Assembly: GCF_901709675.1 (NCBI RefSeq)
Contig: NC_051107.1
Location: forward strand, 4,900,001-4,964,000
Reading direction: 5' to 3'
From: Syngnathus acus
Lineage: Eukaryota > Chordata > Actinopteri > Syngnathiformes > Syngnathidae
DNA: 64,000 bases
Shown: in pieces, positions 34,994-46,499 of the stretch
Numbering within the stretch: position 1 is the first letter of the stretch
Layout: the number at the start of each line of letters is the position of its first letter
The notes under the pieces: generated by a model
The model's database searches: none
Seen by the model: the letters and a program-made list of their open reading frames with translations, nothing else
What the model was told of the DNA's origin: nothing
Program-made: the position numbers and the translations under genes

Positions 34994-36209
34994 AATAAAG
35001 AATTGTTTAATTGACTATAGTCGAACTAACATTTCCTATAGTCAGACAAACACGCGCTTATCGGCGGCGTCATTTACGAACCTTCGACAAACAAACGAAT
35101 GAAAAAATGCTGGCCAGCATTTAAAAAAAACAAAAAAAAACGCGAAAGACATTTGAAATACCGTAGCGGCAAAACGACCAAAACGCGCAAAGACGCGACG
35201 CAAAGTCGATTGTGGCGTGCCGTGCCCCAACCTCAAACACTACCTAGACAGCGAAAATCCTGCAAGAAATAATAAATGGCATCGTAAGAAACGGCAAACA
35301 TTTGCTCGCGAGCTAAATTGCCTGCGGTCTACAATTTACCTCCAGGCCCACCGTCGCGGTGGACGTGACGTTGCCGAGTCACGAGTGTACGACAATCCTG
35401 CAACAAACAAACAAAACAAAAAAGGCTTGTGAGAAAAGGCAACAAAGCACACATTTTTGGGGCGTATTTGAAAACTCTCCCTGCGGCCTCCAGTTAACTT
35501 CGACGCCTACAGTCCCCGTGGCGTGTGTGAAAATCCTGCAACAAACAAACATGGCGTCCGACGTGAGACTGCAAAAAACGACAAACATTTGCGCCCTTAC
35601 CTGAGAAAACGCCACGCACTCGGTGGCACCTGCATTTGAGAACTCCCCTTGAGCGCGAAAATCCTGCAACAAACATGGCGTTCGTCATGAAAAACGGCAG
35701 GAGACGACAAACATTTGCCAGCTTGCTAGCTTACCTGAGAAGCCGCCCGCCACGCGCTCGGTGGCCCCTGCATTTGATAACTCCCCTTGAGCACACCTGT
35801 CTTCAATTTACCTAAAGACCTGACGTCACATCCGTCAATTCAAATCTTCTTCTCCTGATCGTCCAACGGCGCTTGGCACACCGGCGCCACCAGGTGGTCA
35901 CCTGTCATGGTGACTACTGTGGAAAGGGTTGCCACTATACTTTGAAACTTTTAACACCCAACATGTTTGGATACCCTATCAATATGACCAAATCTCCTTT
36001 CGTGGTTAACGCCATTGCCTTCAATCAAATGAAAATATTTGTATCGATAGTTCTTCCTAAAACGAATTGTTCTTGCATAAATTCTGCGGTCGTTGCAATG
36101 CTCCCGTGGACTCATTTTCAATTCAGTTGTTAAGAAACCCGACACCGTTGCACAGAGACAATTCTTGAGTAATATCAAATAAATGAACAGGTTCAAACAA
36201 GTTTTTCCG

Positions 36210-36584
36210 TCAGTTTAATTTGCGCATTGCTTCACTGGTCGCAATCTTGCATTTGATAATGTCCAACAGCCACTGCTCCGTGAACTCTGTCCTCCCAGGT
36301 GTGTGCTTCAGCCTGTTGGACTCTACCACACAGTGCACATCGATGGGATCCGTTTGCGCTTCAACTTTGGGGACGTCCATCACAAAGTAGACGCCAGCCA
36401 CGGTGGGGATGGGCATCTGCGGCGATGGGGTGCTAAAGTTCGCCAGGTAAGGGTAGGAGATCGTGTCCTCATCTTCGGTGCAGTAGACAAAGTCCAAGCT
36501 GTAAATCCATCTTGGATCCAAATTCCACGTTAGAATAAACTCTGCAATCTGTTCTTTCCGAAAGCAAATGAAAAGTTTTAGCTC
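36210..36584 (-). CDS. Orphan 3'-terminal exon of an unrecognised protein
   Basis: A 125-codon open stretch ends in TGA at 36210 and begins after a good acceptor (TTTTCACGTTCTGCAG|GAG) at 36584. The peptide starts ELKLFICFRKEQIAEFILTW, is well mixed in composition, and ends EAMRKLN; a single TTG-to-TGG type shift is not needed to read it. I do not recognise the family. The remaining exons should lie to the right on the minus strand, but only about 840 bp separate it from the 3' end of pmpcb and nothing there looks coding. Either upstream exons were lost (pseudogene fragment), or it is an alternative last exon of pmpcb, or a single-exon gene with another start. Confidence 0.45.
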   Translation of the reverse strand, partial: ELKLFICFRKEQIAEFILTWNLDPRWIYSLDFVYCTEDEDTISYPYLANFSTPSPQMPIPTVAGVYFVMDVPKVEAQTDPIDVHCVVESNRLKHTPGRTEFTEQWLLDIIKCKIATSEAMRKLN

Positions 36585-36714
36585 CTGCAGAACGTGAAAA
36601 TGACCAAAAACTTTTCACGCAGGTGCGCTTAATGAGGGTCACTTGGAAAACATGTTGGAACGCGGCCCCGAGGACTAGCGCTTGACACCTGTGACCTTTG
36701 ACCATGATATTTCC

Positions 36715-36960
36715 TTAATAAAGTGTCCTGTTATTAGGTACACTTGAAAATGGCAATGTACCTAATGGAGTGTCCGTGTGACATCACAGTTCAAACAGCC
36801 AATCAGAAAGTGGGGGTGAGGGCTGGTGTGGCACTTTTCACTTTCAGTTAAGCTTTGACAGTAAATACTTAAGGTGGCCCCGCCCCCAAGTGGGCGGAGC
36901 AATACACTGCCCCCGCCCCCCAGGCTACTGGCCCCACCCCCAGGAAATGGGTGATAGGAG
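36715..36960 (+). repeat. TTATTAGGTACAC fragment plus degenerate copy of the palindrome core unit
   Basis: 36715-36860 resembles 19281-19461 in the same orientation. It runs directly into TAAATACTTAAGGTGGCCCC and GGGCGGAGCAATACACTGCC (36865-36950), a diverged copy of the palindrome's inner unit at 27020-27190. The core unit therefore exists outside the palindrome. Confidence 0.6.
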
Positions 36961-37424
36961 TGATAAGACAGGCCTTACGGCCTTTTGGTTGGAATTAGAA
37001 CCGTATATCTCAGAGCCATGAGATGTAATGGAAAATGGCATCTCCAATGGCCGTGCGGTGTATTGGAACAAAGGACAATGCTTCACCCGCCCTGAGTCGC
37101 TGGACTAGGATACCTTGTGGTGTTAACTAATGGTCCATGCTGCTTAGGATGTAAGTAATATGGTATGGTATGGTTTTTAATGACAATATAAATGCGCCCA
37201 TTTTTGTTGATGTTTTATTTCTCTGTCAGAAATTGGTGGTGATGGTTAAAGCCAAGAAAGCTGCACAAGAGCAAGTCACGAGCAAGAGTAAAAAATGACA
37301 ACACAAGGTTGACATCATTATTATGACCGTAATGTGTTTGTCTTCTTTGTTTTATACGAAAAGAATTAAAAGAAAAAAAAAATTAAATACAGTGTTGCCT
37401 TTGTCTACATTTGAGTGTGACTGC

Positions 37425-40158
<2,734 letters not shown>

Positions 40159-40602
40159 GTTGTTATGTCAGACTGAGTCAGCGGAAGTTTACGTCACATC
40201 CGATGAACGCGTGTTGCATTCGCGTATCTTGGGAATTTGTGAAAGTCTTTTCTTGGGTGTTTTTGTTGATGTTTTTAACCCAGATAACATTAGTTTAAAA
40301 TTTAAAACGTTTTCAAAGAAGTGGAATTCCGGTTCCAGACATATTTATTTTCGAAGGGACTGGCAGGAAAGCCGGCGGGATATGGGGGTTATACCACGGC
40401 AGAACGAGCGCAAATTATTTTGAAAGCGTCAGACAGGAAGACGCACGGAAGTGAGACTTTAGCATAGCGCCAATTTTACCCCGCTTGTATGTTAAGTTTG
40501 GTACGGTTGTCACGATAGTCCGTATAGCGGCTAAAATCGTCTGGCGCACAGTGTAATACAAAATCGCGAGTCTCCGTATTAGTTGTGAGCGACTAATTGC
40601 AG
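40159..40602. promoter_or_regulatory. Divergent pmpcb / phax promoter region
   Basis: The start codon of pmpcb (40158, minus) and the probable first phax exon (ending at 40602, plus) lie within about 450 bp with no TATA box. That arrangement is typical of housekeeping genes sharing a bidirectional promoter. Transcription starts cannot be read from sequence. Confidence 0.5.
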
Positions 40603-40710
40603 GTAAACGACTTCTATTATTTTATTAGGGAAACAAATCCCAAGTATTGTGCTTGTGTTAAGGTGCTACTGCACGTAGTTCACAGCTACCGTCTTTATTA
40701 TGGCTTTCAG
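40603..40710 (+). other. phax: Probable phax 5'-UTR intron
   Basis: TTGCAG|GTAAACG at 40602/40603 and ATGGCTTTCAG|ATATGG at 40710/40711 make a 108-bp GT-AG intron ending two bases before the phax start codon. Confidence 0.55.
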
Positions 40711-40712
40711 AT

Positions 40713-41903
40713 ATGGACGGCGATCTGGAAGATGGAGAGATTTCCGGGTCTGGTTCAGACTCTGAAATGAAAACGGCCCGACCCATGCAACATGCAGCTT
40801 TTAGCGGCCAATCTTTCCAAAACAGAGCTAACACTTTGCAACCTGCAGCCGCTTATAGAAACTCCGGCAGGCCGGCGGAGTCCAGTGACAGCGACCAGGA
40901 CTCGTCTGATGAGGACTGTGCAGCCTGGCGTCGCAAACGTCAAAAAGTATCCAACAGTCGCCAACCAGCCGCAGTCATTGCCCGGCCGGCACCGAACGGC
41001 GCTGCATGCGCACTGCGAGGCCGCAAGGTGAACAACATTTGGGGCTCTGTGGTGCAAGAACAGTGCCAGGACGCGATCGCTGCAGAACTGTGTGTCTTTG
41101 GCATGGAGGGTGAGATTAGCATGGCTGACAGAAATGTGGAGACCTACAACTATGTCCTGGCTCATAAAATCATGGAGAAGGAGAGGCAGATGGAGAAAGA
41201 GCAAAAGGGTGACGGGGAGGTGAAAATGCTCGATGACCAGTTGGATGAGTACATGAGGGACCAAGGGTCAGAGGAGAGAGCAGGGGGTGACGCCAAGAGA
41301 AAAAGGGCAGTCAAGGAGAGACTGGGTCCTTTAGCCGAGATGGACGTTAAAGGCCGATGTGAGATCACCGAAGATGACCCTGACGATAAAGTCGTGGATG
41401 AGATCGCGTACAGGCTGCAAGAGCCCAAAAAAGACCTGATAGAACGTGTCGTGAGAATTGTCGGGGCCAAAAAAGCCATAGAACTTCTCGGCGAGACGGC
41501 CACACTGGAGGAAAACGGCGGCGTCTACACCATGGACGGCAGCCGGCGCCGCACACCGGGCGGGGTGTACCTCAACCTTTTGAAGAACACGCCCAGCGTC
41601 TCCCGGGCCCAGATAAGAGAGATCTTCTTTGATGAGAGTCAAAAAGATCAGAAGAGCAAGAAGGCGGCTCAGAAGAGGAGGCGCCACCTGGTGGCGAAGA
41701 AAATGAAGCAGGCCATCGGCACGCTCAACCTGCACGAGCACGACGACGTATCCAGAGAGACTTTTGCCAGCGACACGAACGAGGCCTTGGAGTCACTGGA
41801 AGAGGCCGCAAAGGAGGAAGAGGAGGGCCAGGAGGAAGAGCACGCCGTGGGTACGGAGGAGACGCCGGTCGTGTACAGCTCAGGAGACTTGGAGGTCTTC
41901 TGA
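40713..41903 (+). CDS. phax: PHAX, phosphorylated adaptor for RNA export (intronless coding region)
   Basis: A single uninterrupted frame of 396 residues aligns with PHAX from end to end (human 394). Visible are the acidic Ser/Asp-rich N-terminus, a basic WRRKRQK stretch (72-78), the KVNNIWGSV block (105-113), KRKR (195-198) and the RNA-binding domain (about 224-293) with RLQEPKKDLI and GSRRRTPGGVYLNLLKNTPS. The tail SRETFASDTNEALESL is also conserved. PHAX bridges capped U snRNA and the CRM1 export receptor in the nucleus. Mammalian PHAX coding sequence is split by several introns, so the lack of introns here is notable. Polyadenylation signal AATAAA at 42201. Start chosen at the first ATG after the UTR intron. 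Confidence 0.95.
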   Translation: MDGDLEDGEISGSGSDSEMKTARPMQHAAFSGQSFQNRANTLQPAAAYRNSGRPAESSDSDQDSSDEDCAAWRRKRQKVSNSRQPAAVIARPAPNGAACALRGRKVNNIWGSVVQEQCQDAIAAELCVFGMEGEISMADRNVETYNYVLAHKIMEKERQMEKEQKGDGEVKMLDDQLDEYMRDQGSEERAGGDAKRKRAVKERLGPLAEMDVKGRCEITEDDPDDKVVDEIAYRLQEPKKDLIERVVRIVGAKKAIELLGETATLEENGGVYTMDGSRRRTPGGVYLNLLKNTPSVSRAQIREIFFDESQKDQKSKKAAQKRRRHLVAKKMKQAIGTLNLHEHDDVSRETFASDTNEALESLEEAAKEEEEGQEEEHAVGTEETPVVYSSGDLEVF

Positions 41904-42200
41904 TGTCATCAATTTACCAAAGCAGCGGTCCGTCCTGTCAGAAACTTAATTTCATTTCTGGCAGTCAGGTCTTTCCTGTGTTGATGTTGCATTTTATTCC
42001 CATGTTACTTTATGCCACATTCCAAAAACACATGTTGGCGTCAAATCACTACACAGTACAATTCATCTCGACTGAATATAAGCATATAAATGAAAGTTAG
42101 CAACATCTACACAACATTAAAACTGTAGGAGGCCCCACACAAGATTTTGTTTGTCTTTAAGACTTGATATGTTTGATGAATTCATTTGTGACTTGTCTGG

Positions 42201-42206
42201 AATAAA
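42201..42206 (+). terminator. phax: phax polyadenylation signal
   Basis: AATAAA about 300 bp after the phax stop codon, the first canonical signal downstream. Confidence 0.6.
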
Positions 42207-42501
42207 GATATCTTGGATTAAATTGTTCCCAAAATAAAAGTAGGGAAAAAAATGACCATTGTAATTTTTTTTTTTTAGAGAAGGATGACTGCCACTGACA
42301 CCCACATTGGCTTGACGTTACTCATGCTAACAACAATTAAAGTACCAAAACACATTTAATTCCGTTGTCATCTTTAATATAAAACCTCACGCCCCTGAAA
42401 AATTACAACATGTTAATTTGTAGTCTATGTGACAGAGATCTGATCTCCCTTGGTTCAGTGATTTCAAAGCTTTGTTGACATGAACGTGATGTCATATTCA
42501 T

Positions 42502-42509
42502 TATATAAA
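42502..42509 (+). promoter_or_regulatory. TATA box of the Ig-V gene
   Basis: TATATAAA lies 55 bp before the start codon at 42564, which puts the expected transcription start near 42533. It is the clearest TATA promoter attached to a gene in the window and fits an inducible or tissue-restricted gene. Confidence 0.65.
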
Positions 42510-42563
42510 ACCGGACGAAGCCAGTTGATGTCATTTGTTGCACTCAGAGAGAAAACGAAGATC

Positions 42564-43142
42564 ATGGATGCCACCCTCCTGTGGATTGCTCTCATCTACC
42601 TTCTACATGGTAAATGATTGTGTAACAAATGACATTATCATTTTGTACTTGTGCACATTGTGACTACCTTTGCCACTTCCGATTTACTGCTCTCAGGTGT
42701 AAGCACAGCCCAAAAAACTTTGACTGAAGTCCAAGTGGGCGATTCCATCACCCTCTTCACCGATGAAAACCGCACCGACGAGAAGCTGGCCTACATCAAG
42801 TGGACAGTTAACCACAAGAAAATCATTACCTACATCGCTGAAGGTGGTGAAAGAAGGGCTAAAGCTTACGCCGATCGGATCGAATTGGACCACTATACTG
42901 GGAATCTGAAACTGAAAAATTTGCAGCAAAGCGACAGCGGCGATTACAGAGTGGTTCACATCAGATCCGCCGAAGAGTTTGAAAGGATGAAGAATGACAT
43001 TGTGAAAAAATTGCTAACGATGGACATCCGGGATTACGCGTACAACATCAGAATCGCCGATAATGTGGCAAACGTGACAGAGATCAATGTCAATCTTCAT
43101 GGCGACTTCGATGATGATAATCCATTGCTGGCCCTTTTTTAG
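42564..43142 (+). CDS. Small secreted Ig-V protein without cysteines (CD2/SLAM-like)
   Basis: Two exons, 42564-42609 and 42697-43142, give 163 residues. Exon 1 and the start of exon 2 encode a signal peptide (MDATLLWIALIYLLHG). One V-type Ig domain follows: VQVGDSITLFTDE (B strand), YIKWTVNHKKIITY (C, with Trp), ELDHYTGNLKLKNLQQSDSG (E) and DYRVVH (F). The two cysteines that normally link B and F are replaced by Phe and Val, and the mature chain has no cysteine at all. Loss of this disulfide is known in the first domains of CD2 and CD58 family members. There is no transmembrane helix or GPI-like hydrophobic tail; the end is acidic then short hydrophobic (DDDNPLLALF). Likely an immune adhesion or decoy molecule; partner unknown. 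Confidence 0.8.
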
Positions 43143-43166
43143 CAAGGTTCTGTACTCTGACTCTGA

Positions 43167-43172
43167 AATAAA
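43167..43172 (+). terminator. Ig-V gene polyadenylation signal
   Basis: AATAAA only 25 bp after the stop codon, giving a very short 3' UTR. Confidence 0.65.
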
Positions 43173-43671
43173 TTGATGCTGAAATACCATTTAGCACCCA
43201 TTCATGTTTTGCCGATTAATAAGCGATCAAAATGTGCAACATTCAAAAACGATAAAAAAAAAAAAACGCATTAGGAAACGTACTGTCTCTTTAAGAAAAG
43301 GACGTCACGTGACGCGTCATACGCGCCGGAAGTCGAGGATTGAGCGTGCCGTGTTGTTGTTTTGACGTGCCACAAGCGGGCTCCTCGAAAACACACGCTG
43401 CTCGCTTATTGACATTGGAGCTTTTCTCGCTTTGTTTTGTTTTTTTCCACAATCGCATGTACCGATCGCCAAGTGCTTTGCTCTCTGTTCGTGTAATTGC
43501 CGGGACCTATTGTGGGATGACTCCGTTTCGTTGCGGGAGCTGTCTTTTGTGTCAAATATGAAGCGTCTGTCGTTACTGGCTTCGTAACATCGCTCCGGTC
43601 GAAAAACTCGTGGTCAGCAGTTTTGCGTCCGTTGATTTCCTCTGCGGGTTATTTGTCGAGATTCAATTAGA

Positions 43672-46396
43672 ATGAAGCAGGACGGCGATGCAGCCAGTGT
43701 GCCCGCGTGCTTTATATCAAACCATGAGGGCTTTCTTGGAAACATTAAAAAGTTCATCCGAGACTTTGTGGTGACCGAAATAGACATCAACGGACGGCAG
43801 GTGAATACAGGAGTAGTCACCCAGGCTCCTTTTTGCTCGGATAAGATCAGTGGGAGCCGTAAACAGGATCAGAACCTCCAGGGCTCGGAGGATGCTGACG
43901 CCTCAGCCGACTGCAGGTTCGATTTGACCATATCGAGCGCTGACAGTTTGGACTTGAGCATGGTCTTGGGTCAGGTGGTGAGCGAACAGCTGGAGCAGTT
44001 TGTGGTGAGTCTCCGAGACGAGGGGGAAGAGGGCGAGAAGTCGGGCCACAAGGAGCTCTCCCTGGGCTCCTTCCCCGATAAGTACCAGCGGGCCAACGTG
44101 CATCGGGCCGTCCGACACCGCTTCCCCTTCCTCATGACCGTCACCATCCAGCCCGAGATCAGGGTGAGGGAGGACCCGGACTACAGGGAGCTTTCCCAGC
44201 TGGTCACCGAGGAGGAAGCGGAAGACTTCTTCAGGTTCATCGACGCCAAAGTGCAGGACTCGTCCTACACGTTTCACACCGACGACAACAAGGAGCACCG
44301 CACGGCCGTGCACCACTTCCTCAACCGCCGCTTCGGCAAACTGGTGGAGACCAAGAGCTTCAACGAACACGACCGGACGGCCATCTCGGTGCGACTGAGG
44401 GAGCGAGGCAGACCCAAGAAGAGGAGCGCCGAGGAGCGCAGGGAGGAGGACGTCTACACAGGTGAACTCGATGCGGCAAAACATCTCACGCTTGCTTCCT
44501 AACTTTGGTCTTTCTTCCAGCGTTCACTTTGTGTAAGGAAAATTTGGAGACTCTGGAGGCCATCAGCTACATGGCGGCAACGCTCGGCGTCCTGCCGTCA
44601 GACTTCACCTACGCCGGCATCAAGGACAAGCGAGCGGTCACCTACCAATCCATGGTGGTCAAGAAGGTCTCGCCTCAACGGTAACAACAGAACTGTGCTC
44701 GGGGGAAGATTCTGAAGTTCTCGCAGACCCACCATGTGGTTTCTCACTAGGTTGATGGAAAAGAGGGCGGAGTTTGAAAGGCGAGGGATGCGTCTTTCTC
44801 ACGTCCGCTCCGTGTCTGAGCCACTGAAGCTGGGGCGACTTCAGGGAAACCACTTTGACTTGGTGGTTCGCAACCTGAGGTCGCACGGCACCGGCGCCGC
44901 GCACTCGGGTGTCGAGACGCGCCGTCGACTTGCCGGCTTGGTGGAGGAAGCGCTGGAGAACGTCAAGGTCTGAGAACATTCCGACGGGAACCGTCTTTGA
45001 CTTGATTACGTACTCGTGGATGTTCTTTGGTGCAGGTGAGAGGTTTTGTCAACTACTACGGGCCGCAGAGGTTCGGAACGGGTCAGAGCGTTCAGTCTGA
45101 CCAAGTCGGGCTGGCGCTACTCAAAGAAGACATGGTGAGGGGGAAAAAGGATAACGTTGAATTGGATTATTTTTCTTAAATGCAACTTTAATTCCAAGTT
45201 CTTGTGTTCAGGTGAACGCAGTCCGCTTATTCTTCAGTCCCGAAGACGGCGACGATCCTCCGAGCAAAGCGAAGCGACACTTCCTCCAGACTGGTCCGTC
45301 AACACTTCCTGCTGATGGCAAAAAACTCCTGAAGTGATTTAAAATGTGCTTCCGGGTTTCATTTATGTGTTCTTTTCCTCCAGATAACGCCAAGGAGTCC
45401 TTGGCGTTAATGCCCGCCTCCAAAGCCCGGGAGCGGCTCATGCTGAGGGCCCTGAACCGGTACGGCACCGGCCCGGATGGCTGCGCCAAAGCCTGGCTCA
45501 GCCTGCCTCACGGCATGCGAGTCTTCTACCCGCACGCCTACTGCAGCAGGTCAGGAAACACCATTACGCCCAACCCGTGGAGCCTTCAATAAATCCGTCT
45601 GATTTGCAGAATTTGGAACGAAGCGGTGGCGCACCGGTTGGCTACGCTGGGTCACTATGTTCGAAAAGGAGACCTGGTGTGGATGCAGGAAGCAGAGAAA
45701 ACGGACGAGTGCGTAGAATGCAAGGCGGCTCAGGTAAAATTGCCAATGCAAACAATTAAATGGCCGTTGTGGCGCTGCCGACCTTAACCACCAGGGGGCA
45801 GTATAAAACAAGGCAGCTTTTTTTTCCCCCCATATCTATTTTATGAACAACTATACATTTAAAGGTGGAATCCAATAATTAAAAGAATTAGAATTAACTT
45901 CCGGCTTTTCTCAGATCCACGTGGTGACCGAACAGGAAGAGCAACAAGGAGTCTACGCTCTCGCTCAGGTACGGCGCCGAGGCCACATTTTGTATATTGT
46001 AACAAGAACTCAAATGTGACTCTTCAGGTGCTGCTTCCCATGCCGGGAAACACGGTGACGTACCCCAACAACGCCATGGGTGCGTGGTACCAAGAGAGAC
46101 TAGCCAGAGACGGGCTGGACAACTGCCGCTTCCGAGTGGGCGGACTCAAGCTGAACGTGCCGGGCTGCTACCGCCCCTTACTGGCCAACCTGTGCAACCT
46201 TAGCTACCAGCTCCAGACCAACGAGGAAGTCGGAGGAGGAGGAGCGGGAAACGGCGGCAGAAAGGACGAAGAACACTTGAAGGTGGCGGCGGAAGACGCC
46301 AAGCGTGACTCGCTCACGCTCACCTTGAACTTTGACCTGGACTCCTCGTGCTATGCCACCATTTGCCTCAGAGAGATCATGAAGTGTGACTTCTAG
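43672..46396 (+). CDS. pus7l: PUS7L, TruD-family RNA pseudouridine synthase
   Basis: Nine coding exons (43672-44461, 44521-44680, 44751-44967, 45036-45134, 45212-45293, 45384-45549, 45610-45733, 45915-45968, 46028-46396) give 686 residues (human PUS7L 701). The TruD catalytic motif is [13 protein letters not shown] with the nucleophilic Asp near 299. Also present are [22 protein letters not shown] and the IWNEAV block. The PUS7L-type pieces [29 protein letters not shown] and [13 protein letters not shown] separate it from PUS7. Pseudouridylates RNA, probably mRNA (family knowledge). A Gly-rich insert (GGGGAGNGG) near the C-terminus is local. Polyadenylation signal at 46493. Confidence 0.95.
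45788..45801 (+). promoter_or_regulatory. CTCF-like motif in a pus7l intron
   Basis: CCACCAGGGGGCAG, identical to the site at 1331 and followed by the same GTATAA. The shared flank suggests both may derive from one repeat family. Confidence 0.4.
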
Positions 46397-46492
46397 ATGT
46401 TTACGCACGGAAATTTGTATGTCTTCTGACTCTCGTGGTTGTACTATGGTCGGTTTAATTGTGTGGTGTTTGTATTTGGTGACATCAATGAC

Positions 46493-46498
46493 AATAAA
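46493..46498 (+). terminator. pus7l: pus7l polyadenylation signal
   Basis: AATAAA about 100 bp after the pus7l stop codon. Confidence 0.65.
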
Positions 46499-46499
46499 A

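Larger units (their letters stand above)
27573..35932. repeat. Right arm (about 8.4 kb) of a giant palindrome
   Basis: Reverse-complement partner of 19549-27538. It is about 370 bp longer, chiefly because its minisatellite is expanded and changed (33.86-34.39 kb). It also carries about 165 bp (34827-34993) missing from the left arm, and lacks one copy of the AT-rich duplication. Arm similarity ends abruptly at GGTTGC near 35932. No target-site duplication is evident at the outer ends. Confidence 0.95.

Noticed and set aside
19549-35932. The palindrome as a pure assembly or sequencing artefact
   Set aside because: Arms differ by substitutions, indels and satellite content throughout, which a simple read-through chimera would not produce; long-read confirmation is still wanted.
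43672-46396. Assignment as PUS7
   Set aside because: N-terminal, middle and C-terminal blocks fit PUS7L better; both share only the TruD core motifs.
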